NCBI GenBank assembly: GCA_021798275.1
Contig: JAJZMK010000011.1
Coordinates: 1-47,788 of the forward strand
Direction of reading: 5' to 3'
Length of the DNA stretch: 47,788 bases
Origin: Actinomycetes bacterium
GTDB taxonomy: Bacteria; Actinomycetota; Acidimicrobiia; Acidimicrobiales; Bog-793
Shown here: in pieces, positions 18,246-26,370 of the stretch
Layout of the letters: the number at the start of each line of letters is the position of its first letter
How positions within the stretch are numbered: position 1 is the first letter of the stretch
Notes under the pieces: generated by a model
Databases searched by the model: none
What the model saw: the letters and a program-made list of their open reading frames with translations, nothing else
Told to the model about the DNA's origin: nothing
Translations under genes and position numbers: made by a program

Positions 18246-19028
18246 TCAAGCTCCGACGGCGTGGTATCCACCATCCACGTGAATAATTTCCCCTGTGGTG
18301 GCGGGGAACCAGTCCGAGAGTAAACAGATGCACGCTTTGGCCACGGCTGAGGAGGGATCGGAACTGTCCCATCCGAGTGGGGATCTCGATGACCAGGCTC
18401 CCTCGAATTTGGAAAACGAGGGGATGGATTTTGCGGCAATTGTTTTGATGGGTCCGGCGGCAATCAAATTAACCCTGATATTATCTTGACCAAGATCGCG
18501 GGCCAAATACCTGGCCAGTGACTCATAGCCGGCTTTTGCTATCCCCATCCAGTCATATCCCGGCCAGCTAACGCTGGCGTCGAAGTCCAGCCCAACTATG
18601 GAAGCGCCTTGTGATTCGCGAAGTGACGGCAAAAAAGCCTGGGTTAAGGCTTTGAGGGAATATGTGGAAATATGCAGACTCAAAGAGACGTCGTCCCAGT
18701 CCGCCTGAAACATCCCCTGACCGAGACAATTGGCCGGAGCATAACCTATCGAATGTAAAAGTCCGTCCAGTCGACCGTACTCTTTTGCCACATAAGTTCC
18801 GGCTTCGTCCAGTTGCTCTTGAATCGTAACGTCAATTTCGAGCACTTCGGGGTTTGTCTCCAACTTTGTCGCCGTTCTCTTGGTTATTGAAAGACCGCGT
18901 CCAGCCCCGGATAAAATGATCCTTGCCCCGCTTTGCTCGGCCATTTTTGCCACTTTGAAAGCCAGAGAATCTTCCGTGAGGACACCTGTAATCAATATCG
19001 TTTTGTTTCCCAACATATTCATAGTCAT
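18246..19028 (-). CDS. fabI: enoyl-ACP reductase, InhA/FabI type
   Basis: NADH-dependent reductase for the last step of each fatty-acid elongation cycle (FAS II), cytoplasmic. The SDR-like nucleotide site is ILITGVLTEDSLAF near the N-terminus. LHSIGYAP, SIVGLDFD and the catalytic pair Tyr158 and Lys165 (GYDWMGIAKAG) follow; these numbers match mycobacterial InhA. The C-terminal APLGW-type (here SPLGWD) and LLSDWFPATTGEIIHVDGG also match InhA. At 260 aa it has about nine residues fewer than InhA, in the substrate loop. It is monocistronic here, with no fabG next to it. The first three in-frame ATGs (Met1, 3, 5) are all possible starts. Confidence 0.94.
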   Translation of the reverse strand: MTMNMLGNKTILITGVLTEDSLAFKVAKMAEQSGARIILSGAGRGLSITKRTATKLETNPEVLEIDVTIQEQLDEAGTYVAKEYGRLDGLLHSIGYAPANCLGQGMFQADWDDVSLSLHISTYSLKALTQAFLPSLRESQGASIVGLDFDASVSWPGYDWMGIAKAGYESLARYLARDLGQDNIRVNLIAAGPIKTIAAKSIPSFSKFEGAWSSRSPLGWDSSDPSSAVAKACICLLSDWFPATTGEIIHVDGGYHAVGA

Positions 19029-19355
19029 AATATCTATCGCGTTTCGAGAGCTTTGTTTTAAGTTATGACCGGCAAAATAGGAATTGTTGAGATAATGTTA
19101 AATTGTAATATATTTGCCTGCTTCAATCCCACCGGTGGGCTACTGTGCTATTTATAGAACCTTAGATGAATTTCCGGCCGAAAAAGTCAGGCCAGGATTT
19201 TAAAGTTTGCGAGGAAGTATCTACTTTATAAGTTGTTAATTCTAAATTCGGTTATTCTCCCGGTCATTCTGTCGTTTAAGTAGTTGAAAGCGTAGTTTTT
19301 AAATTATGACATGTCAAAAAAAAGTATTTAAAAATTCTCCTTTGGGAAGGTTTTG
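19029..19355. other. divergent promoter region
   Basis: About 325 A+T-rich bases between the reductase (minus) and the GAF/GGDEF-like gene (plus). Promoters for both should be here but no convincing boxes could be assigned. The ribosome site GGGAAGG is the only clear element. Confidence 0.35.
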
Positions 19356-20282
19356 ATGTTAGCTCCGGTACCTCAGAACGAGGCTCAAAGGCTGGCGACT
19401 TTGTACGCATTGGATCTGCTTGATAGAGAATCACACCCCAACCTTGAGCGTTTATGTAGGGTGGCGCGAAAATTTTATCAGGTCGAGATGGCATCGGTCA
19501 CATTGATAGATTCCGAAGTGCAGAGATTTTTGGCGACGGATGGTTTCAGCCCGGATCCGATTCAGCGCAATGCCTCGTTTTGTGCGCACGCTATTTTATC
19601 CAAGGAAATCATGATAATACAAGACACCTTGGATGACGTCCGCTTTTTCGACAATGACTACGTAATAGGTCCCCCGGGAGTGCGTTTTTATGCCGGCAAG
19701 CCAATCTCGGCACCAAACGGAGTGATTGTGGGAACTTTGAATATAGTGGACACATCTCCCAGACAATTCGACAAACAAGACGCCGATGTACTTTTGGACC
19801 TTGCCGCTCTTGCCGAGAGTGAAGTTAAGACTTTTGCGCTAGATGTCTTTGACTCTTTGACGGGTTTGGTGAATAGACGGGGACTGCAACTCATCGCCGA
19901 GCAAACCATCTCAAGGGCGGTACGTCAAGGCGAGTATGTCAGTTTAATATACGTAGACGTGGAGACGACAAATAACAGCTCCAGACAAATGCCGAGGTTA
20001 GAGGATGATTATCTCTGTAAAATGGCTGCCGCTCTGCGGGAATGTCTAAGGGGTTCAGATGTTTTAGCGCGCTTTAGAAGTGATGAATTCGCCATTTTAC
20101 TGCCCGATACTACCGTTGAACAAACAGCGGTTGTGAAAGAAAGAATACGCTCGGCCGTCAATGATTTTTTCATCTCCTACAAGGATGTTGAAAGTGTCGA
20201 TATCACTATAGGGTCGTCTACGTTAGAGCCTTCGGAGAGCGATTTGAGTCTCGATCAATTGATCGAAGAGGCCAATTCTTAA
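19356..20282 (+). CDS. GAF domain protein with degenerate GGDEF domain
   Basis: A 308-aa cytoplasmic protein. A GAF domain (about residues 20-155) has ASVTLIDSEVQRFLA, FCAHAI and VIGPPGVRFYAGKPI, typical of GAF sensors. It is followed by a diguanylate-cyclase-like domain (about 160-305) opening with DSLTGLVNRRGL. The catalytic loop is RFRSDEF (residues 239-245) in place of RxGGDEF, and the usual D-x-F-K segment reads YVDVETTNNSS. Cyclic-di-GMP synthesis is therefore doubtful, and a GTP-binding or signalling role is more likely. ATG 19356 has GGGAAGG five bases upstream; a TTG three bases earlier is less likely. Confidence 0.85.
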   Translation: MLAPVPQNEAQRLATLYALDLLDRESHPNLERLCRVARKFYQVEMASVTLIDSEVQRFLATDGFSPDPIQRNASFCAHAILSKEIMIIQDTLDDVRFFDNDYVIGPPGVRFYAGKPISAPNGVIVGTLNIVDTSPRQFDKQDADVLLDLAALAESEVKTFALDVFDSLTGLVNRRGLQLIAEQTISRAVRQGEYVSLIYVDVETTNNSSRQMPRLEDDYLCKMAAALRECLRGSDVLARFRSDEFAILLPDTTVEQTAVVKERIRSAVNDFFISYKDVESVDITIGSSTLEPSESDLSLDQLIEEANS

Positions 20283-20411
20283 AAAGCTCGTTTTCGAAAT
20301 ATTGCCACTTGGTAGTGTCGTGATCGGTAAAAATTGCCCGTGTTCGTTACGGCAGATCTAAGGTAACCAGGTATCTTTGTTTTGTCAGGGCTTTCTTTCG
20401 GTGATTCAGCT

Positions 20412-22382
20412 TCAAAATGACAAGCTGCTTTTGCCGGTTAACGTCCTGTATAGAGCTGCCGTCTTTGGATGAACGCTTTTCAAGGGATCTCCTTTGAGTT
20501 CAAGAACACAGGCCAAGGTACTTAGAATCTTGTCGATTCCCACTCTATTGCCGACCATATCGTATGCGTGCATTTGTAGACGATACAGTCTTTCGTCAAA
20601 CGGGTTGGCTTTGATACCCTGTTGGATTGCCCACAAGGTGCGATCGGGGTCTTTGTATTCCAGACACCACTTACCTACCTTGATGGCGCAATTTACCACC
20701 GCTTCTTCCATCTCGGTTTGAAATCCTTCCAGTGAAATCCATTGTCCTTGAGAGAGCCCGGAAAGAGGACGTCCTTTGACAAGTTTGAGCGCATCAACGT
20801 AATTGTCGAAAGTGGGGTTATTGGCCAAGAGCTTTTTGAATACAAACCAATCGACGGTTACATCGGAGATAAAATACTTGTCGGCAATCTTACGTAATCT
20901 CGGTTTATCATCGGATCCAATCCCAAGTGCGCGTCTTGCTTCAGACAGACGATTGGCTACCGTCTGCATGGGAACACGCTTATCTGGCCATAAAGCCGTT
21001 GCCCAGATATTGCTGCTGGCACCTTCTGGGTGTAGTGCTAGATAAATCACTAATTCTGACAATCGCGGACTGTGGTCAAAGTTGAAGTAACTGCCGATTA
21101 TGCTGACGGAACCGAGAAGGGAGACATAGAGCGGCTTGTATTCTCTATGCCGCTCAGAAAATACATATATAGCTCTGTCGTCATTTTGATGCGATGACAG
21201 AGTGTCGCTTGGTGTATAAGTGGTTAGATTGATTCCCGATCCGTCTTTTTGCAGCGGGTCATTTTCGTATTGATTTGTTTTGTTAAGGTATGAGTTGAGT
21301 TTTACGGCCGTAGTGTTTTCTGCTAAATCTGTCTGAGCATCAAATAATGCATCCTGATATAGGTAGCTATGACCGCTTCGGTCTGTCAGCATCTCAAGAG
21401 GCTGATCTTGTTGTGCCTTGACACTTTCTCGGTTTTCCCAGGGCTGTCTTCGTATCTTGGCGAATATATCAAGGACGGCACCATGATGGCGCCCTTTGTC
21501 AATTCGGGGCACGATGATTAGGTCCGAACGCGAATACGAGATGATATCCAGGCTGTTTGTCGCATAGATAAAAGAGGTTATAACAGAACGGCTGTCCTCT
21601 TTCTCGGTAATGTCTTGGCCGGTATCAAAATGACATTGGCACGGTTCCGCTTTGGATTCGAAAAATACCCCTTGCCTTTCCGGTTCTCCGGTTGAATACC
21701 CGTGGTATCGATCAGGACACATACCGCCTTGACTAATCTGGCCGGATAACGGGTACCCATCGGTGAATAACGATTGGGTAAACAATAATTGCTCCCTGTG
21801 TTCTTGCTCATGGGTATTGTCGTGGAAGAAAAAAATTAAACGGAGATCTCTTGCCTCAGATGAAATCCTTTTTTTTGCAATTTGTAGACGCAACCCCTCG
21901 TCTGCGGCCGTCAAGACGGTTTCGCCAGGGTAATCTTCACCGGCTTCAAGTGGATTTTCGTAAAAAAAGTCTTTACAGCTTTTTATATCCTGAAATGGCA
22001 AAATGTTGAAAAAATCTATCGCCCAAGGATCTTCTTCTTGTCTTGAATTTATTTTGTCGCCGGTATGTTCCTCCTCCATTTCAAAGTAGGTGCTTTTCAA
22101 GTCCAAGAGAAAGCTATTATTACCCTCCGGATAAATTTCATTTTTTCCTATCGGGATTAAGTAGAATTGACATGTTTTCAGATCTTTACATGTTTTTTTG
22201 AGCGTTATAAAGATATGGGCAAGACCGGAAGCAAGAAGTTGTCGTTTTATCTCCTGACTTTGCTCACGCTCGACCAATAGCCTGATCAGTCTGGCTTGTA
22301 AGATGCCGTTTTCAAACGCAAGAAGCCGCTTATCTTGGGTGACAGAGTCGTTGTCAGTCGTTCTTTTATACGTATATGGCAT
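20412..22382 (-). CDS. BTAD-domain (SARP-like) transcriptional regulator
   Basis: A 656-aa cytoplasmic protein. The C-terminal third has a winged-helix DNA-binding domain (about residues 415-500, RLSELVIYLALHPEG, then WPDKRVPMQTVANRLSEARR) and a helical bacterial transcriptional activation domain (about 510-650, ending PKTAALYRTLTGK). This is the arrangement of SARP/AfsR-type regulators in actinobacteria but with the order reversed relative to NB-ARC-containing AfsR. The first ~400 residues are polar, with scattered Cys and His and no recognised fold. GGAG seven bases before the ATG supports the start. It is divergent from the rimP operon. Target genes are unknown. Confidence 0.85.
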   Translation of the reverse strand: MPYTYKRTTDNDSVTQDKRLLAFENGILQARLIRLLVEREQSQEIKRQLLASGLAHIFITLKKTCKDLKTCQFYLIPIGKNEIYPEGNNSFLLDLKSTYFEMEEEHTGDKINSRQEEDPWAIDFFNILPFQDIKSCKDFFYENPLEAGEDYPGETVLTAADEGLRLQIAKKRISSEARDLRLIFFFHDNTHEQEHREQLLFTQSLFTDGYPLSGQISQGGMCPDRYHGYSTGEPERQGVFFESKAEPCQCHFDTGQDITEKEDSRSVITSFIYATNSLDIISYSRSDLIIVPRIDKGRHHGAVLDIFAKIRRQPWENRESVKAQQDQPLEMLTDRSGHSYLYQDALFDAQTDLAENTTAVKLNSYLNKTNQYENDPLQKDGSGINLTTYTPSDTLSSHQNDDRAIYVFSERHREYKPLYVSLLGSVSIIGSYFNFDHSPRLSELVIYLALHPEGASSNIWATALWPDKRVPMQTVANRLSEARRALGIGSDDKPRLRKIADKYFISDVTVDWFVFKKLLANNPTFDNYVDALKLVKGRPLSGLSQGQWISLEGFQTEMEEAVVNCAIKVGKWCLEYKDPDRTLWAIQQGIKANPFDERLYRLQMHAYDMVGNRVGIDKILSTLACVLELKGDPLKSVHPKTAALYRTLTGKSSLSF

Positions 22383-23012
22383 AGGTATACTCCAATCAAA
22401 AATATTTTATATTCAGCAGATACTGTCTTTATCAGCTATAAAAGGCAAGAGTCAAGATATTGCAAAACACAATAATGAAGTTTGGTTAACTTCAAATTAC
22501 AAACGTTTCATAATGAGATTGCAACATTAGGTCTTGCAATAAATTTTTGACAATTACAAATTGTCGGGTAAATAGTGAAGCCGTTTTGTCCGGGGAAAAG
22601 TTCTTTGTGGCGAACAACTGAGGTTGTTTCTCAAGTTAGCCTGGCTAATTACCGCTTTAGATACTTTTAGATACTTATATGGTGTCACTAGAGTGTCTTG
22701 ATAAGTGGATATCAAAATATACGAACGATCTAGAGCTTTAGATGGGAGAAAAGCTGGCCTGGGTCCCTATGCCTTTATTTGGCGGCCAAAACAGTTTCCG
22801 ATGTCTCAATGCCTTGGTGGCCACTGCCCGTATATAAGAGCATTGCCCAAAAGACCTGTATAAAAATAGTTAGCTTCATGAGTTAAACGGTCATATTTTC
22901 TGTCCGCTTGTTATCTGGAGCTCTGAGTTAGGCAAATATATCCCTTTTGGGCTGGATAAGAGTGACCGCTCTTGATATAGTAATAGGAGTCGTACGTGCT
23001 TATAGGAGAATT

Positions 23013-23063
23013 GTGACGTGGGTTTTTACCCACGTCTTTGATTTTCAGGCATGGATATTTTGA
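23013..23063 (+). CDS. candidate leader mini-ORF, Phe/Trp-rich
   Basis: GTG 23013 is preceded by AGGAG (23004-23008, four bases away) and opens a 16-codon frame ending at TGA 23061. The peptide MTWVFTHVFDFQAWIF has four Phe and two Trp. It runs through the terminator-like hairpin at 23015-23036. It may be chance; only the ribosome site and the overlap support it. Confidence 0.25.
   Translation: MTWVFTHVFDFQAWIF
23015..23045 (+). promoter_or_regulatory. terminator-like hairpin in rimP leader (possible attenuator)
   Basis: GACGTGGGT and ACCCACGTC form a perfect 9-bp stem with a TTTT loop, followed by TTTGATTTT. It is 63 bases before the rimP start and upstream of the whole nusA operon. It may be a terminator of an upstream transcript or an attenuator; NusA is known to feed back on its own operon in other bacteria. 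Confidence 0.6.
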
Positions 23064-23107
23064 AAAATACCTGTTGAAGTGACAGATGATAAAGGAGGTG
23101 ATGGTCT

Positions 23108-24145
23108 GTGAAACTCAGTGATCTGGTCAAAGAGATTGAACAATTTTGTTCATCACGGGCCATTCAACTCTATGACTTCGAGTTGCGTAAAGATAAGATA
23201 ATTATTACCGTAGACAGCACAGACGGTTCTTTGAATTTGGATGAGCTGGCAGGAATTACCCGTTCCCTGACAGACTTGATCGATCAAAATAGCGAGGGTT
23301 CGATCGGCGATTTTGAATCGGATGGCAAAGAAAGCTCATCGACAGAAAACAATCGGGAGATAAGCGGGTCTAACCCTAAACAATCTATGCCCGACCGATT
23401 GGTCGAAAGTGAAGGAAAAGATCCCGGGACGAAGGCCTTTCTTGTAAACACTTCCAGTGGTATCGACCGAGACGCGACGATATCGCTTGAAGACTTTACT
23501 CTAGAGGTGACTACGCCTGGGGTTGAAAGACCACTGAAGCGTCCGGAACATTTTGCCGGCGTTGTCGGCAAAAAAATAGCCATTAAATTTAAGCACAACG
23601 TTTTTTATATAAGGCGGCTTTGGGCCGTTCTGGAGCGTATAGACGGTAACACCTTGTTTCTAGGCAAAATCACAGAGACCGAGGAACAGGTTTCTCCGGG
23701 TCAATCCAAAAAGTCAAAACATACTTCGTCGAAAAATCAAGCCGTTCGTGGATCGGAAAAGATGAAGAAAGAGACTACGACTCTTTCTTCTGTTGAGAAA
23801 CGGTTTGTGCGATTGCCGTTTGTTTCAGACGAGCGGGAAGTCATTTCTTCTTGGGACAATGTCACCATAACGGTTGATATAGGAAATATAGAGACAGCCC
23901 ACCTTTACTTTGACTGGCGGGCGGCTCTTTCTGAAAGTAAGCTTGGGCCTGCAACCGGGGCTGTAGAGGAAGAAATATCTGATACGTCAGATTTTGATGA
24001 GGATTTCTTTGTCGAAGACAGCTTCCGCCACGATGATTTGGATGTAAGCGACGACGACGGACAAATGACCGGTTTGGGAAATCTTGATAACATGAAATAT
24101 GTAGAGAATAGGGACGCCAGCGCTAGGAGAGCAGGGAATGAATAA
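23108..24145 (+). CDS. rimP: ribosome maturation factor RimP, expanded
   Basis: Assists 30S subunit maturation. The family core is present: EIEQFCSSRAIQLYDFELRKDKIIITVD at the N-terminus, the hallmark LEVTTPGVERPLKRPEHF near residues 131-148, and a C-terminal SH3-like part up to about residue 235. At 345 aa it is about twice the usual 150-190. Two inserts explain this: a Ser/Glu/Asn-rich segment (about 62-125) and a Lys/Ser-rich one (about 187-230), plus an acidic tail (about 275-345). GTG start with AAAGGAGGTGATG upstream. It overlaps nusA by eight bases. Confidence 0.9.
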   Translation: MKLSDLVKEIEQFCSSRAIQLYDFELRKDKIIITVDSTDGSLNLDELAGITRSLTDLIDQNSEGSIGDFESDGKESSSTENNREISGSNPKQSMPDRLVESEGKDPGTKAFLVNTSSGIDRDATISLEDFTLEVTTPGVERPLKRPEHFAGVVGKKIAIKFKHNVFYIRRLWAVLERIDGNTLFLGKITETEEQVSPGQSKKSKHTSSKNQAVRGSEKMKKETTTLSSVEKRFVRLPFVSDEREVISSWDNVTITVDIGNIETAHLYFDWRAALSESKLGPATGAVEEEISDTSDFDEDFFVEDSFRHDDLDVSDDDGQMTGLGNLDNMKYVENRDASARRAGNE

Positions 24146-25265
24146 TAACTTTGATTTTTTTGAAGCCATAAATCAAATTGCGCGTGATAAGGGGATATCT
24201 GTTGACACGCTTTTAGACGCATTGGCTAATGCCCTTGTAGCGGCCTATAAAAGATTACCCAACGCTGCGGAAGAGGCTTTTGTAACCATAGATTCCGACT
24301 CGGGTGAAATTAGGGTATATGGGCAAGAGCTCGATGAAGATGGAAACGTTTTGCGCGAGTGGGACGATACCCCCGAAGATTTCGGACGAATAGCCGCCCA
24401 GACAGCCAAACAGGTCATTTCTCAAAGGATCCGCGATGCGGAGCGGGATTTGAAATACAAAGAATATGCTGGCAGAGAAGGTGACATTGTCACCGGCATT
24501 GTACAGCAAAGCGATAACCGCTACACTCTGCTTGATCTCGGCAAAATCGAGGCCTTATTACCTCAAGCAGAGCAAGTTCCCTTTGAGCGCTATGAGCACG
24601 GCAGTAGGCTGAAAGCCTATATCGTCGAAGTCAGAAAAACGGCTAAAGGCCCGCAAATAGTGGTCTCGAGAACGCATCCTGGGCTTATCAAGGGGTTGTT
24701 TGAATTGGAAGTCCCCGAGATCGCTAACGGTGTCGTGGAGATCAAAGCTTGCGCCCGCGAACCCGGGCACAGAACAAAAATAGCCGTCTGGTCTAATGAC
24801 CAGAATGTGGATCCCCTCGGAGCCTGCGTTGGTCCCCGTGGTGCCAGGGTAAGAATGGTTACGAACGAGCTGCGCGGCGAACGTGTGGATATAATTCATT
24901 TTTCCAACGACCCCTTGGAATTTGTGACCCAAGCTTTGCAGCCTGCCAGCGTTCGGGAAGTGGAGCTGGACGAAGATTCCGGTACCGCTACGGCCATAGT
25001 CAACGACAATCAACTTTCTCTTGCCATAGGTAAAGAAGGCCAGAACGCCAGATTGGCGGCTCGTCTCACCGGATGGCGGATAGATATCAAGAGTGATTCC
25101 CAACTGCTCGATGAGGAAGGCGGAATGGCCAATACTTCCTGGGCCGAAGGAGAATGGATACAAAACGATCAAGGCGAGATGGTTTTTCAACCTGCCGGTG
25201 GCGGAGATGTTATTTCTCTGTCGGAATGGGAAGAGTTGTCGGGAAAATCTGATCTATCTGAATAG
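24138..25265 (+). CDS. nusA: transcription termination/antitermination factor NusA
   Basis: RNA polymerase-associated factor for pausing, termination and rRNA antitermination. The N-terminal domain (about 1-110) is followed by S1 (GDIVTGIVQQSDNRYTLLDL), KH1 (NVDPLGACVGPRGARVRMV) and KH2 (LSLAIGKEGQNARLAARLTGW). The length of 375 aa is typical for actinobacteria, which lack the two C-terminal repeats of E. coli NusA. The ATG overlaps the rimP end, so the two are coupled. A short acidic tail follows KH2. Confidence 0.97.
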   Translation: MNNNFDFFEAINQIARDKGISVDTLLDALANALVAAYKRLPNAAEEAFVTIDSDSGEIRVYGQELDEDGNVLREWDDTPEDFGRIAAQTAKQVISQRIRDAERDLKYKEYAGREGDIVTGIVQQSDNRYTLLDLGKIEALLPQAEQVPFERYEHGSRLKAYIVEVRKTAKGPQIVVSRTHPGLIKGLFELEVPEIANGVVEIKACAREPGHRTKIAVWSNDQNVDPLGACVGPRGARVRMVTNELRGERVDIIHFSNDPLEFVTQALQPASVREVELDEDSGTATAIVNDNQLSLAIGKEGQNARLAARLTGWRIDIKSDSQLLDEEGGMANTSWAEGEWIQNDQGEMVFQPAGGGDVISLSEWEELSGKSDLSE

Positions 25266-25281
25266 ATAAAGCAGATACGGC

Positions 25282-25560
25282 GTGAGTAAAACCCAAAATA
25301 GCCCGGAAGGGATCTCCGTTGGTCCGATTCGTACGTGCATCGGCTGCCGCGGTCGCTTTCCGGTCACCGCTCTGAATCGCTTTTCTTTTACCAAGAGCCA
25401 TGGATTGACCAAAGAGGCACTTACGGGCCGTGGTGCGTGGGTATGTTCCGATTCCCCCAAATGTGACGCCAAAGCTTTGAGACCGGAATTGTTGACGGCC
25501 CGTCTCAAACATGTTATAACTCAAAATATGGTTGAGAAGTACTTAGAACTCTTGCGGTGA
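25282..25560 (+). CDS. ylxR: YlxR family RNA-binding protein (DUF448)
   Basis: A 92-aa basic protein of the nusA-infB operon. The family motif PIRTCIGCRGRFP lies near residues 15-27, followed by GRGAWVCSDSPKC. In other bacteria YlxR is linked to transcription control and RNase P. GTG start at 25282, 17 bases after nusA. The common next gene ylxQ (L7Ae-like) is absent; a non-coding stretch of about 800 bases takes its place. Confidence 0.93.
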   Translation: MSKTQNSPEGISVGPIRTCIGCRGRFPVTALNRFSFTKSHGLTKEALTGRGAWVCSDSPKCDAKALRPELLTARLKHVITQNMVEKYLELLR

Positions 25561-25867
25561 GTTGGTAAGCAAAGCAAACTCTTATCAAAATAACCAGTAT
25601 TCTAAGCTCCGGAGGTTTGTCATCTGTCACCCGGGAAAGAGATTCAATTTACGCAATCTATCGACAGCGATTTTTATAAAGTCGGAAATATCCAGCTTGA
25701 AATTCCCTGCCATCGGAAATATTGCTCTTATCCCAATGTTCTAAATTTTTGTCAAGGTTCATATCCTGCCTACATGTAGACAATGTGAGCTGGGAGCTGG
25801 GCCTGAGAGAAGCTAAAATGTTTTCTTTTTGGTTGATTTACTCATTATCATGGGTCATCAAGATTAG

Positions 25868-25946
25868 GGGCTTTGGGTTCTCTGGGCTGCTCACCAAATC
25901 GGGGTGTGGGGCAGGAATCCCATGGCTTTAGCCATGAGAGCTGTCA
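25868..25946 (+). mobile_element. IS200/IS605-IS1341-type right end / omegaRNA-like remnant
   Basis: The segment GGGGTGTGGGGCAGGAATCC followed by CATGGC-TTTA-GCCATG (hairpin 25921-25936) and GAGAGCTGTCAA matches the layout I know from TnpB-element right ends, which also form the 3' part of the omegaRNA: G-rich arm, GGAATCCC, hairpin with TTTA loop, GAG and TGTCAA. No tnpA or tnpB frame lies beside it. The left end and target site could not be found. It is probably a deletion remnant; a retained small RNA is also possible. Confidence 0.5.
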
Positions 25947-26318
25947 ATCCGTAACCTTATCTTTTGATGGATAAAAAATCCCGCAGAGATGTGTTTATGT
26001 GCTAGCATATAAAAATAGTGCATCTTGTGATCTCAAATTGTCGGGCGGCCGCGAAAGTCAAAAAGCCTTTTATCGCTACTTGGTTTCCGAACCGTTACCG
26101 ATATCGTCGGAAAGAATTTTTCTAAACAGGCCGTCGGAGTCCGAGATGCAAGGCGTCGGTAATTTCTCAAAACGCGAGCGCGCCACTTCCGCAAAATACA
26201 TATTTGTATATAGAAAATGTCTACTTAATGACATGAGGAAGACTAAGGTATAGGGAAGTAAAGTAATTGGCAAGGTGATGTTTTCCGGTAGAACAGGATT
26301 TACCGAACCAAGTAAGAC

Positions 26319-26339
26319 ACAGGTTTATGTTGAACCTGT
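26319..26339 (+). promoter_or_regulatory. hairpin just upstream of infB
   Basis: ACAGGTT and AACCTGT form a perfect 7-bp stem around TATGTTG. It lies about 30 bases before the TTG start. A second weaker stem (CGGTA/TACCG) lies at 26286-26305. The pair could control infB translation; no T tract marks a terminator. Confidence 0.35.
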
Positions 26340-26370
26340 TTGAGGAGTCTAGAAGGGACTGACCAGGCAG

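Larger units (their letters stand above)
22383..23107. other. long leader/divergent region upstream of rimP
   Basis: About 725 bases between the BTAD regulator (minus) and rimP (plus). No protein gene is supported. Several short hairpins can be drawn, for example AAGAG/CTCTT at 22958-22973. The strongest lies just upstream of rimP and is listed separately. No known riboswitch consensus was recognised. A promoter for each gene should lie here. Confidence 0.4.
25561..26370. other. 810-bp gap inside the nusA-infB operon
   Basis: No credible protein gene is seen; frames at 25562-25744, 25722-25931 and 25999-26253 lack family motifs and ribosome sites. The stretch contains the IS605-type end/omegaRNA-like segment listed separately and, near its end, a short hairpin before infB. 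Such a gap is unusual between ylxR and infB, which are normally close. Confidence 0.6.

Noticed and set aside
22800-22832. GGTGGCCACTGCCCG as part of a cobalamin riboswitch
   Set aside because: Only a GCCACTG-like fragment is present; the other conserved boxes and stems were not found.
25999-26253. 84-codon plus-strand frame between ylxR and infB, considered as a ylxQ or tnpB remnant
   Set aside because: No L7Ae-like or TnpB motif (such as the CxxC zinc pairs) is visible and there is no ribosome site.
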